A stretch of DNA of 64,000 nt from Thioalkalivibrio sp. ALJ16 (GTDB lineage: Bacteria; Pseudomonadota; Gammaproteobacteria; Ectothiorhodospirales; Ectothiorhodospiraceae). Shown piece after piece: positions 16,458 to 26,100 of the stretch (the stretch's first letter is position 1; every line of letters begins with the position of its first letter). The translations under genes were made by a program, and so were the position numbers. The stretch lies in NCBI RefSeq assembly GCF_000377345.1, contig NZ_KB898045.1, positions 33,993 through 97,992 on the forward strand. The letters run 5' to 3'. The notes beneath the pieces are model-generated. The model ran no database searches and was not told the origin of the DNA. It worked only from the letters and a program-made list of their open reading frames with translations.

Positions 16458-18383
16458 ATGCGCAACCCCGGGATCGCCATGTCTGTCACGCCCTGGAATC
16501 TGGATGAGGCCCGCGCCACCTACGGGATCGATCACTGGAACGGTGGCTTCTTCGAGGTGAACGCCGCGGGCCACGTGGCGATGCGCCGCGCGGACTGGCC
16601 GGATCACCCCGGCGTGGACCTGTACGAACTGGCGGGGCGTCTGCGCGAGGAGCATGTGGGCCCGCCGGTGCTGGTGCGGTTCCAGGATGTGCTGGACGGC
16701 CGGGTGCGCCGCCTGGCGCGGGCCTTCGACACCGCCGCGCGCGAGCTGGAGTACGAAGGCGCGTTTACCGCGATCTACCCGATCAAGGTCAACCAGCAGC
16801 GCAGCGTGGTGGACCAGATCCTGGCGGCCGGCGATCAGCCGGATGCCGGGGGCCTGACCCCGCGCGTGGGGCTGGAGGCCGGCTCCAAGCCGGAGCTGAT
16901 GGCCGTACTGGCGCAGTCGCGCCCGGGTGCGGCGATCATCTGCAACGGCTACAAGGACCGCGAATACGTGCGCCTGGCGCTGATCGGCCGGCAGCTCGGG
17001 CATCGCGTGTATATCGTGATCGAAAAGCCCTCCGAGCTGGAGGAGGTGATCCGTCAGGCCGAGGCCATGCAGGTCGAGCCGCTGCTGGGCCTGCGCGTGC
17101 GCCTGGCCTCGATCGGCAAGGGCAAGTGGCAGAACACCGGCGGCGAGAAGGCCAAGTTCGGCCTGTCGGCGGCGGACGTGCTGGGCATCCTCGAGCGCCT
17201 GCGGGGCCTTGGCTGGCTGGACCGGCTGCAACTGCTGCACTTCCACATGGGCTCGCAGATCGCGAACATCCGCGACATCCAGAATGGCATGGGCGAGGCG
17301 GCCAGCTACTTCGCCGCGCTGACCGAGGCCGGTGCGGCCCTGCGGGTGGTGGATGTCGGCGGCGGTCTCGGAATCGACTACGAGGGCTCGCGTTCGCGCA
17401 ACGAGTGTTCCATCAACTATTCGGTGGAGGAGTACGCGCTGAACATCCTGCGCCCGCTCAAGCGCATTTGCGAGGAGCAGGGCCTGGTCATGCCGGAGGT
17501 CTTCAGCGAGTCCGGCCGCGCCCTGACCGCGCACCACGCGGTGCTGATCACCAACGTGATCGACTGCGAGCCGGCCCCGGGGGATGGCAACGTGCCGCCC
17601 GCAGAAGATGGCGAGCTGCCGGAGATCGCCGCCATGCGCGCCTTGCTGGAGGATGGTGAGCGCCCGGCCTCCGAGATCTACCACGATGCCGCCTATGGCC
17701 TGTCCGAGGTACAGGCGCGCTTCGCCCGCGGGATGCTGTCGCTGGCCGACCGCGCCCGTGCCGAGGCAATCTACTTTGCCCTGTGCCAGCGCCTGCTGGC
17801 GCGGCCGGAGGCCCTGCCGGCGGAGATCCACGCGGAACTGACCGACAAGCTTGCGGACAAGGTCTTCTGCAACTTCTCCGTGTTCCAGTCGATCCCGGAC
17901 ACCTGGGCGATCAACCAGATCTTCCCGATCATGCCGCTGCACCGGCTGGACGAGCAGCCAACCCGGCGCGCCGTGCTGCAGGACCTGACCTGCGATTCCG
18001 ACGGCCACATCGAACACTACGTGGAGCGCGAGGGCACGCATACCACGCTCGCCCTGCACCCGTGGAACGACCGCGAGCCGTACTACCTCGGCATCTTCCT
18101 GGTCGGTGCCTACCAGGAGATCCTGGGAGACCTGCACAACCTGTTCGGGGACACCGACACCGTAAACGTGGAGCTGCTGCCGGAGGGTGGCTACCGTCTG
18201 GTGGACCCGGAGCGCGGCGATACCGTGGACGAGCTGCTGTCCTATGTGCACTTTGCCCCGGATGACCTGCGCCGCGCCTTCCGCGCCAAGATCGACGCCG
18301 CCGGCCTGCGCGGCGAGGCCGCGGGCCGGTTGCTGGCCGAGCTGGAACAGGGGCTGACCGGCTACACCTATCTCGAGGACTGA
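16458..18383 (+). CDS. speA: Biosynthetic arginine decarboxylase SpeA
   Basis: PLP enzyme converting arginine to agmatine, 641 aa, close to the usual length of about 630-660. The PLP-lysine segment AIYPIKVNQQRSVVDQIL, GLEAGSKPELMAVLA and the HFHMGSQIANIRDIQ substrate region are present, as is the C-terminal QSIPDTWAINQIFPIMPLHRL. An alternative start at 16479 (MSVTPWNLDEAR) fits the family N-terminus better; neither ribosome site is strong. It faces speE head to head. Confidence 0.96.
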   Translation: MRNPGIAMSVTPWNLDEARATYGIDHWNGGFFEVNAAGHVAMRRADWPDHPGVDLYELAGRLREEHVGPPVLVRFQDVLDGRVRRLARAFDTAARELEYEGAFTAIYPIKVNQQRSVVDQILAAGDQPDAGGLTPRVGLEAGSKPELMAVLAQSRPGAAIICNGYKDREYVRLALIGRQLGHRVYIVIEKPSELEEVIRQAEAMQVEPLLGLRVRLASIGKGKWQNTGGEKAKFGLSAADVLGILERLRGLGWLDRLQLLHFHMGSQIANIRDIQNGMGEAASYFAALTEAGAALRVVDVGGGLGIDYEGSRSRNECSINYSVEEYALNILRPLKRICEEQGLVMPEVFSESGRALTAHHAVLITNVIDCEPAPGDGNVPPAEDGELPEIAAMRALLEDGERPASEIYHDAAYGLSEVQARFARGMLSLADRARAEAIYFALCQRLLARPEALPAEIHAELTDKLADKVFCNFSVFQSIPDTWAINQIFPIMPLHRLDEQPTRRAVLQDLTCDSDGHIEHYVEREGTHTTLALHPWNDREPYYLGIFLVGAYQEILGDLHNLFGDTDTVNVELLPEGGYRLVDPERGDTVDELLSYVHFAPDDLRRAFRAKIDAAGLRGEAAGRLLAELEQGLTGYTYLED

Positions 18384-18387
18384 ACCC

Positions 18388-18636
18388 ATGCAGTGCTATG
18401 TCTACCGCGCGACCCGGCGCGCCGATACCTACGTCTACCTGCCGCAGAAGGACGACTTCTCCGAGCTCCCCGACGGCTTGACCCGCGCACTCGGTCGCCT
18501 CGAGTTCGCCCTGGAGTTCGAACTGACCCCGGAGCGCGCCCTGGCCCAGGAAGACCCGCAAAAGGTCCTGGCCAACCTCAAGGAGCAGGGCTTCCACCTC
18601 CAGCTCCCGCCCCCGGAAGACGAACCCGGCACCTGA
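18388..18636 (+). CDS. ycgL: YcgL-domain protein
   Basis: An 82-aa protein of the YcgL family: MQCYVYRATRRADTYVYLPQ, then FSELPDGLTRALGRLEFALEFEL, and a C-terminal QKVLANLKEQGFHLQLPPP. A small conserved cytoplasmic fold of unknown function. It begins 4 nt after speA, so it is probably co-transcribed with it. Confidence 0.88.
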   Translation: MQCYVYRATRRADTYVYLPQKDDFSELPDGLTRALGRLEFALEFELTPERALAQEDPQKVLANLKEQGFHLQLPPPEDEPGT

Positions 18637-19055
18637 TCTCCCGCGCGGTCGCCACCCATCGCGCCGCCAGGCTCATAGAGCCGACCCCTGCTCGGGTCAT
18701 CCCGTCCCCTCGAAGCCTCCACCCGGTCATCCCGGAAACCGCGCAGCGGTTATCCGGGATCTCATGCGTCGGAGCATTCCCAAGCCCTGGGGCTGATCCG
18801 GTGTTGGAGATCCCGGCTCTTCGCTGCGCTGCGGCCGGGATGACCGGGGCGGGTGGGTGTGTGTGGGAGGGGTAACGAGGCGAAACGGTTGCGGCCGGGG
18901 GCGCCGGTTACTGATGCAGGGCAGGTGGCCGCTTTGCTGCGCTGGCGGCGCGTGGCGGCGAAGGAGCCTGCGCATAAAACAGGGGAGTCGCAGCGCGGTC
19001 ATGAATAAGTCTGTATAGTGTCGGCCCTTTTGCCAGTATCCAGAGTTTGTATTCC
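18637..19055. other. Intergenic region with a REP pair, upstream of typA
   Basis: There is no credible gene in these 419 nt. It holds two REP-like palindromes (18726-18762 and 18808-18844). Further right, a TATAGT at 19014-19019 could be a -10 box for typA, though no good -35 is visible. Confidence 0.6.
18726..18844 (+). repeat. Paired REP-like element (BIME), copy A
   Basis: Two palindromes with ATCCCGG / CCGGGAT arms. The first has an ACCGCGCAGCGGT-type core and the second a CGCTGCGCTGCGG core, about 45 nt apart. The same pair in the same internal order, but inverted, occurs at 37119-37236. I saw no REP-associated tyrosine transposase in the window. Confidence 0.8.
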
Positions 19056-20876
19056 ATGACCGAGAAGCTTCGCAACATCGCCATCATCGCCCACGTCGAT
19101 CATGGCAAGACCACGCTGGTCGACCAGCTCCTGCGCCAGTCCGGCACGCTTGATGCGCGTGGCGACCACGGCGAGCGGATCATGGATTCGAACGCGATCG
19201 AGAAAGAACGTGGTATCACCATCCTGGCCAAGAACACGGCCATCGAATGGCAGGACTACCGCATCAACATCGTCGACACCCCCGGGCACGCCGACTTCGG
19301 TGGCGAGGTCGAGCGGGTGCTGTCCATGGTCGACTCCGTGCTGCTGCTGGTGGACGCGGTCGACGGCCCGATGCCGCAGACCCGCTTCGTGACCCAGAAG
19401 GCCTTCGCGATGGGCTTCAAGCCGATCGTGGTGGTCAACAAGGTCGACCGCCCCGGCGCCCGCCCGGACTGGGCCGTGGACCAGGTGTTCGACCTGTTCG
19501 ACCGCCTCGGCGCGACCGACGAGCAGCTGGACTTCCCCATCGTGTTCGCCTCCGCGCTGAACGGCTTCGCCGGCATGGATTCCAGCGTGACCGAAGGCGA
19601 CATGACCTGCCTGTTCGAGACCATCGTCAAGCATGTCTCGCCGCCAAACGTGGACGTCGACGGCCCGTTCCAGATGCAGGTCTCCTCGCTGGACTACAAC
19701 TCCTACCAGGGCCTGATCGGCATCGGCCGCGTGAAGCGCGGGCGCATCAAGCCGAACACCCCGGTCAAGGTAGTGGACCGCGAAGGCAAGGTACGTAACG
19801 GCCGCATGCTGCAGATCATGGGCTTTCATGGCCTGGAGCGTGTCGAGGTCGCGGAGGCCCGTGCCGGAGACATCATCACCTTCACCGGCATGGACGAGCT
19901 GTACATCTCCGACACCCTGTGCGATCCGAATAACGTCGAGGCGATGGAGCCGCTGACCGTGGACGAACCGACGGTGACCATGACCTTCCAGGTCAACACT
20001 TCGCCGTTCGCCGGGCGCGAAGGCAAGTACGTGACCTCGCGCGTGCTGCGCGACCGCCTGCTGGAAGAGCTCAAGCACAACGTCGCCCTGCGCGTGGAAG
20101 AGACCGACGACGCCGACAAGTTCAGGGTCTCCGGGCGTGGCGAACTGCACCTGGGCATCCTGATCGAGAACATGCGCCGCGAAGGCTACGAGCTGGGCGT
20201 CTCGCGCCCGGAAGTGGTCATCAAGGAAGTGGACGGTGTGAAGCAGGAGCCCTACGAGGCCGTCACCGTCGACGTCGAGGAGCAGCACCAGGGCACGATC
20301 ATGGAGAAGCTCGGCGAACGCCGCGGCGACATGACCAACATGGTGCCCGACGGCAAGGGCCGCGTGCGCCTGGACTTCATCATCCCGTCGCGCGGGCTGA
20401 TCGGCTTCCAGACCGAGTTCATGACCGCGACATCCGGCACCGGCATCCTGCACCACATCTTTGACCACTACGGCCCTTACCAGCCGGGTGCAGTCGCCTC
20501 GCGCCAGAACGGCGTGCTGATCGCCAATGCCGCCGGCAAGGCGTTGGGCTTTGCGCTGTTCAACCTGCAGGATCGCGGCAAGCTGTTCATCGGCCCCGGC
20601 GACGAGGTCTACGAGGGCATGGTGATCGGCCTGCACTCGCGCGAGAACGACCTGGTCGTCAACGCGCTCAAGGCCAAACAGCTGACCAACATCCGCGCCG
20701 CCGGCACGGACGAGAACATTCAGCTGACCCCGCCGATCCGCATGACGCTGGAGCAGGCCATCGAGTTCATCGACGACGACGAACTCGTCGAGGTCACCCC
20801 GGAAAACATCCGCATCCGCAAGAAGTTCCTGCTCGAGCACGAACGCAAGAAGGCCTCCCGCGCCGCCTCGGCGTAA
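19056..20876 (+). CDS. typA: Translational GTPase TypA/BipA
   Basis: Ribosome-associated GTPase linked to stress adaptation and 50S assembly, 606 aa. The start at 19056 gives [24 protein letters not shown] with the P-loop. The switch I region [14 protein letters not shown] and the guanine motif [10 protein letters not shown] follow. The C-terminal BipA-specific domain ends [22 protein letters not shown]. Its 3' end is partly duplicated at 22237-22495. Confidence 0.97.
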   Translation: MTEKLRNIAIIAHVDHGKTTLVDQLLRQSGTLDARGDHGERIMDSNAIEKERGITILAKNTAIEWQDYRINIVDTPGHADFGGEVERVLSMVDSVLLLVDAVDGPMPQTRFVTQKAFAMGFKPIVVVNKVDRPGARPDWAVDQVFDLFDRLGATDEQLDFPIVFASALNGFAGMDSSVTEGDMTCLFETIVKHVSPPNVDVDGPFQMQVSSLDYNSYQGLIGIGRVKRGRIKPNTPVKVVDREGKVRNGRMLQIMGFHGLERVEVAEARAGDIITFTGMDELYISDTLCDPNNVEAMEPLTVDEPTVTMTFQVNTSPFAGREGKYVTSRVLRDRLLEELKHNVALRVEETDDADKFRVSGRGELHLGILIENMRREGYELGVSRPEVVIKEVDGVKQEPYEAVTVDVEEQHQGTIMEKLGERRGDMTNMVPDGKGRVRLDFIIPSRGLIGFQTEFMTATSGTGILHHIFDHYGPYQPGAVASRQNGVLIANAAGKALGFALFNLQDRGKLFIGPGDEVYEGMVIGLHSRENDLVVNALKAKQLTNIRAAGTDENIQLTPPIRMTLEQAIEFIDDDELVEVTPENIRIRKKFLLEHERKKASRAASA

Positions 20877-20911
20877 GGGCTGACGCCCGCGTCCCTCACA
20901 AGGGGCAAGGC

Positions 20912-20950
20912 AAAAAAGCGCCCGGTCGGATCATCCGCCGGGCGCTTTTT
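20912..20950. terminator. Bidirectional terminator after typA
   Basis: AAAAAAGCGCCCGG paired with CCGGGCGCTTTTT around a 12-nt loop. The A and T tracts on both sides let it work on either strand. A decayed copy occurs near 22538-22570, downstream of the duplicated typA end. Confidence 0.9.
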
Positions 20951-21062
20951 GTGTATATGGGCGGTGTGCAGGCAAAAGCCAGAGGCGAACTCTGCATGCG
21001 CAGAGTTCAAAAGACAGGATCGGACCCCGCGACTCACATAGTAACTGGCGCGTTTGCGGGCA

Positions 21063-21097
21063 GAAAAAACGCCCGCCAGAGGTTGTGTGGCGGGCGT
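21063..21097 (-). terminator. Terminator of the VPLPA-CTERM gene
   Basis: Reading leftward, CGCCCGCCA and TGGCGGGCG form a 9-bp stem followed by six T. It lies 42 nt past the stop of the leftward gene. Confidence 0.88.
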
Positions 21098-21138
21098 GAG
21101 GTCTGGCGATTGCCTGAGCCGGGGTTTTAGCGCGAGGG

Positions 21139-21936
21139 TTACCGCGCCGTGAGCTTGCGACGGATACCCAGCATGGCGACCAGTCCGGTCAGGAAGAGCG
21201 CGAGTGTCGCCGGCAGGGGGACCTCGGTCGGGTCGCCGCCGATGTCCTGACCCGCAATAGTCGCGCCGTCAAAGGCGAGCCCTGACTGGAAGGCCTCATC
21301 TGACCAGTTCACCACGCCGAACTGGAGGGCATAGGTGCCGGCCTCGTCGAAGCTGAAGCTGCTTTCAATCCAGTCGGTATAGCCGCAACCGTCGTCCCAG
21401 CAGGTCCCGGAGCTGGCGCCCAGCGGCGACCACTCCGGCGCGCCGGCAATGACGGGGGTTTCTGCCGGGTTCAGCGACACCTCGGCGTCCGGTTCCGGAA
21501 GGTTGAACCCGGGCACCGTGTCGCCCTCCGGGGTGGCGCGGGCGGTAAAGAGCTGGAGCGTTGGCTCCATGTTGCTGTCCAGCAGCAGGGCCCAGGCATA
21601 GTCGGTGAAGCCACCACCGTCCGATGTGACGAAATTGAAGAAGAAGTTCAGCTCGTCACCCTGATTGGCCTGAAACAGGGGCGATGTGATTGTCGTTCCG
21701 GTGGTCTCAGATCCCACACCGAGGCCGTCGGTGTCGATGCCATTGGCGGTAGAAATCCAGCCGTATTCGGAGCTGCCGAAGGGCGAGAGCGTCACGTCCC
21801 CGTCGGCGGCGGAGGTGCCGCAGTTGCCCTCGCAGGTCCAGCCGGAGATGTCGATCGGGGAGCTGTGTGCACTGTGGGCCCATCCCATCAGGCTGAGTGC
21901 GCCCGCGATGACCAGGAGCTTTCTCGAAGTTTTCAT
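21139..21936 (-). CDS. VPLPA-CTERM sorting-domain exported protein
   Basis: A 265-aa exported protein. The N-terminal signal (RKLLVIAGALSLMGWAHSAHS) precedes a body rich in Gly, Asp and aromatic residues, with two close cysteine pairs (CEGNC near residue 34; CWDDGC further on). The C-terminus reads VPLPATLALFLTGLVAMLG then IRRKL, the PEP/VPLPA-CTERM signature for exosortase-type processing. This family often yields surface or matrix proteins. No exosortase is in the window. The gene is bracketed by typA and a decayed copy of the typA 3' end. Confidence 0.88.
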   Translation of the reverse strand: MKTSRKLLVIAGALSLMGWAHSAHSSPIDISGWTCEGNCGTSAADGDVTLSPFGSSEYGWISTANGIDTDGLGVGSETTGTTITSPLFQANQGDELNFFFNFVTSDGGGFTDYAWALLLDSNMEPTLQLFTARATPEGDTVPGFNLPEPDAEVSLNPAETPVIAGAPEWSPLGASSGTCWDDGCGYTDWIESSFSFDEAGTYALQFGVVNWSDEAFQSGLAFDGATIAGQDIGGDPTEVPLPATLALFLTGLVAMLGIRRKLTAR

Positions 21937-22236
21937 TGCCTATCCTTTGCTTTGCCAGGTGTCTGTGACGAGGACGGGCAGTTTCCGTCCATGGCCTGGA
22001 TCATATGCAAAGGTTATGCCGGTTTAATTTAAATAATTGATATAAAATAAAAAAGAATCGATCGGTCGAGCGCTCAGCTACTCTTTTGTAAAAAATGCCG
22101 ACAGCCGGAGCAGCGCCTAAATACCGCGCGGGTCGTCTTGGCGAGCGGCTAAACCGGTCATACTGACAGAGCGCTCTTTTGAAATGACCGAATTGGCGGA
22201 TGCGGCGCCGAGAGCGCGCCGCATCCGCCTGCGTGT
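21937..22236. other. AT-rich upstream region of the VPLPA-CTERM gene
   Basis: About 300 nt without a gene. A markedly AT-rich stretch at roughly 22020-22060 stands out from the GC-rich surroundings and may hold the leftward promoter. The segment ends where similarity to the typA 3' end begins. Confidence 0.5.
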
Positions 22237-22495
22237 ATGGTGATCGGCCCGCTCTCGCGCGAGAACGACCTGGTCGTGAACGCACTCAAGGCCAAGCAGG
22301 TAGCCCATATTCGCGCCGCCAGTAGCGACGAGAACATCCAGCTGACCCCGCCGATCCGACATGACGCTGGAGCAGGCTATCGAGTTCATCGGCGACGACG
22401 AACTGGTCGAGATTGCTCTAGAAAACATCCGCATTCGCCATAAGTCCCAGCTCGAACACGACTCAAAGAAGCCCGTCCGCGCCGCCTCGGCGTAA
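22237..22495 (+). pseudogene. Decayed duplicate of the typA 3' end
   Basis: The frame [20 protein letters not shown], then [18 protein letters not shown], closely matches the last ~85 codons of typA. A single inserted A near 22359 shifts the frame. Beyond it, the other frame continues with counterparts of the typA C-terminus and the same ...RAASA stop. Similarity runs on into a degraded copy of the typA terminator. It lacks the rest of typA, so it is a non-functional remnant. Confidence 0.88.
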
Positions 22496-22652
22496 TGATC
22501 GACGCAAGCACCCCGCCAGTGGGCCAAGCGACCAGAAGCGCCCGGTCGCACCTGCTGTCTGGCACTTTTTCTATTTGTAGGCGGTGTTTCTGTCAGGCAA
22601 AAGGCAAGGTTTGCCCCCGCGCGTGCGCTCGTGAGAACAAGGGTTTTACGAG

Positions 22653-23066
22653 TCACCAGCAGTCACTGACGTCACCCTCGGCACCCTTTTGGCCGCGTTC
22701 GTTTAGTGTGAGGTCGCCGCAGGAGCGCCGGTCATTTTGTTGGGCGCCTAATGGGGATGCGGTCAATGTAAAGGTCTGCGTATTCGGTATCGGGTCAGGG
22801 GAAAAGTCGTATCGATTGTTCATGTCCCCTTCGTTCATGCAGCCTCGATTAGGTAGCGCACCCGAGTAGCTCATAGTGCTCGTGTATCGTCGCTCAAGCG
22901 CCTGAGAGAGCTCGGTCAGACAGGCGCCGGCGGTCGTGCGGTAGGAGTTGATCACGTATTGCTGATAGGCGGGATAAGCGATTGCAGCAAGTATTGCAAT
23001 TATCGCAACCACGATCATTAGTTCGATCAGAGTGAAGCCTCTGCGTGCGCTTGGTAGGGCGTACAT
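22653..23066 (-). CDS. pilE: Type IV minor pilin PilE
   Basis: A 137-aa pilin: short leader ending in Gly, then [28 protein letters not shown], the prepilin peptidase site with Glu at mature position 5 and the hydrophobic helix. Two cysteine pairs lie in the globular part. It is the last gene of the leftward cluster, placed as PilE is next to pilY1 in Pseudomonas-type clusters. A major-pilin role is less likely in this company. Confidence 0.9.
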   Translation of the reverse strand: MYALPSARRGFTLIELMIVVAIIAILAAIAYPAYQQYVINSYRTTAGACLTELSQALERRYTSTMSYSGALPNRGCMNEGDMNNRYDFSPDPIPNTQTFTLTASPLGAQQNDRRSCGDLTLNERGQKGAEGDVSDCW

Positions 23067-23083
23067 TTCGCGATACTCCTATA

Positions 23084-23104
23084 GGCCGGTTCTGTTCTCC
23101 GGCC
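23084..23104 (-). other. Hairpin between pilY1 and pilE
   Basis: GGCCGG and CCGGCC arms around 9 nt, with no T tract, about 20 nt before the pilE start. It may stabilise the pilE message or tune its level relative to the long pilY1 upstream. Confidence 0.5.
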
Positions 23105-23149
23105 GTCCGTGCCTGAGTCGGTCTCGGGCTTGATTTATGCAACCCTAGA

Positions 23150-26100
23150 TCAGCGAAGCTGAATCCACGAACGCGGGCGGATGGTTCCAGTCCCGGGGCC
23201 GGCGAGCTCTTCCGGGCCGTCCGCGTCAGTGCCGCCAAGAATCCGAGTGATGGTTCCGTCGGGGCTCTGCACAACGGTTGGGGTGGCCATGATCCCGATT
23301 CCGGGGTCCACGGCGCTGACGGGAATGTCTTCGCCATCAATGTTAATCATGTCGCCCACACCGAAGTCGCCGTCATTGTTCAGGTCAAAAACCGGGTCGT
23401 TGGGTCGGCCGCCAGTCGCGGCATCCAGCGCAACGAGCGAAGATGATCCGCCACCTGCGCACGGATCGTCCGAAGGGGTGAGTGTGACGAACTCAACGCG
23501 CCCGCCAACGATCTGGGCGCGTTCAACGACACGTTCACCTTCTGGGCTCGGATAATCCAGGTCGATATACCACCCTTCATGCACACTGGAATCGAAGCCC
23601 TCACCGGAGGAAGTCGCGCGCACATTGAAGCCTTCGATTACACCCTCACCGATGAATTCATTGCGGTACAGGTTGTTGCGGCTCACCGGGGTCGAGATGC
23701 TGTCATAGTCGCGGATACCGTAGAAGCTCTGGACCGGTGCGGGGCTCGGTACCTGGTTGTCGGCGTTTTCTAGGTATTTGCCGGTTCCGAACAGCACAAT
23801 CGACCCGCCACCAGGGTGGGTGCCTACCGTCGGCCGGGCGGTGATCGGTTGCGTCTCGCCATTTGGAGCCGTTGCCTGAAAGTGCAGGTTGGCACCCCAC
23901 TGGTTGGTCGTGTTCGTGTTGCTGATATCGAACTTCCAAAGGTTGCCCTGCAGATCACCGGCGAAGCCGTCCTGGATCACGCCTTCCGCGTTGGCCCGAA
24001 AGGTCGCCTCGGATAGGCCATTGCCACCAGTGGCACCAGTTCCCAGCTCGAAAACGCTGCCCGATGCCAGGTTGGCAACTATCAGGATCGCCTCGTCGGC
24101 GTCGCTCCCATAACCATTGGCGAAGAGGGCTGACCACTGCCCGTTGGCCGTTTGGGCGACCGTTGGCGCCCCGAACGTATGTCCCAGTGCGCTAATGTCG
24201 TCGCCTGACAACTCCCAGAGGATGTTGTCGGCAGAGAAACTGGTGGGGTCGGTGACGTCCAGTGCGTAGATACCGCGCCCCCCGGCGCCGAGTGTGCCGA
24301 CCAGTACCGTGCGCCACGAGCCGTCGATCTGCGCGTGAGCGATGGTCTGCTGGCCGTCCACGAAGAACTGGTGGCTGTAGTTGGGATCGGCCAGATCCGG
24401 AAGCTTGTCAAACACCGCGTTGGGTACGAAGGCAAAAAGTTCTTCTCCCGTCTGTCCGTCAAACGCGTGGAGCATCCCGGCGTTGCCTCCCACGTAGACA
24501 ACCTCGGGGATAGTCTGGTTATCGGACCGGAACTGCGTGTAGCCGTCCATCTGTGAGTACCCGAAATTCAGATTAGGGGTCTGGACAGCCGGGCTCGAGT
24601 TGATGAAGTTGCCCAGGGGATTCGAGCGATTACGCCACTCGCCTCCGTTTTGGAGTTCGTGGCTTGGATCGCCTCGCAGGTATGCCAGTAGGTCGGGACC
24701 GGTCAGATTCGACCCGCCAGAGAGTACCGGAGCGTCGGAAAGGATTTGTTGCTGTGTGGCACTCAGGTTGTTCCAATCGAAGGAAATCCCCTCGTTACCG
24801 TCATAGGAAAAAATGTTGCGATTCTGTGGTTGAGGCAGAGCTTCGGACGCGACCCACTGTTCAGAGAAGACACCTTGGTCCAGCAAGAAATCAAAGGCTC
24901 GAAGGTCTCCCGACCAATCGGCCGAGTTGAACGAGGCCTGATACACCAGGTTGGTCCCGTCAGGTTGGTAGGTGGTTGACGCGGCCGCCACAGAGGATGC
25001 GCTGCCGGTAGCCTCGGCGATGATGGCCTCGAAGATCTGGCTCATCGCGAGATCAAGGCCTTCCTCGTCGGTTGCATCGAACGCCGTGCCTGTGCCGCCG
25101 GCCTCGGCCAGCAAGTTCAGTGGATTTTCAGGCATTCCCGGGATGCCAGACACGCCAGGAGGCAGGGCAAACCCCACAATGTATGTGCTCACTCCCGTGT
25201 CGTTATGGAAGTTGGCAACAGCCTGCTGGGCATCTTCGAGGGCCTGCGGCAGGTCCGCGCCCAAGCCAATTCCATCGGCGGACACAGAAGGCAAACCATC
25301 CGTAACCCAAATGGCCGCGTTTACACCGCAGCTTCTCGGCATCTGTGCCGCGTTGTCGGATCCTTGGTTGTTCCCCAGCGCGCTACCGGGAGTACCCGTC
25401 ATGTCTCCGCTTTCATCCGGGTGCACGAACTGCAGGAAGTAATCCCGAGCCGTTTGCATGGTGCCTTCGAGCGGCGTCAGGCCTGATGCAATTAGTGGCC
25501 ACGATGGGTCGGACATCGGGTTGCCCGTGCCATCCCAGTCATGGCGCTGCGGTTGCAGCTTGGTGCGAATGGCCTCCCAATGGTCGCTGTCGATGCTTCC
25601 GTCTTCGTTCAGGCCGCCAACGGGAACGTGCAGATATCCGAGTCCGGGTGATTGCGTGTTTCGCCACTCTAGCTGGTTATATTGAAAAAACACCGCACGC
25701 TGTCCCCAGCTAGTGATATTTCGCTGCCGCTGGCTGTCGACCAGAAAAGTGTTAATTGTCCCTGTGGGACTGGCGAAATACAGCCCACTGTCTGGGTCCA
25801 AGAATGTTTGTGTGCCGCCGAATGTACGGAGGTCTGCGTAGCGATTGTTCTGGAATCCATCGGGCGGGTTGTTTTGAGACGTGTTACCTGTGTACCACCG
25901 ATACTCAGTTTGGTCCGATGTTGGGGTCCCGAAAGAACCATCACCCGTGTCCCAGAAATATCCTGGGACGCCATCGTTGAAAAATATCCAGATGTTGTCA
26001 CGCGTCGGGTGAGGTGCGCGAAAGCGCTTGGTGCTGGAATCCCAAGCCCCTTCGAAGTCCGGGTCGTACCAGTCCGGTTCCGGGTCAGTGCTGAAGCGGG

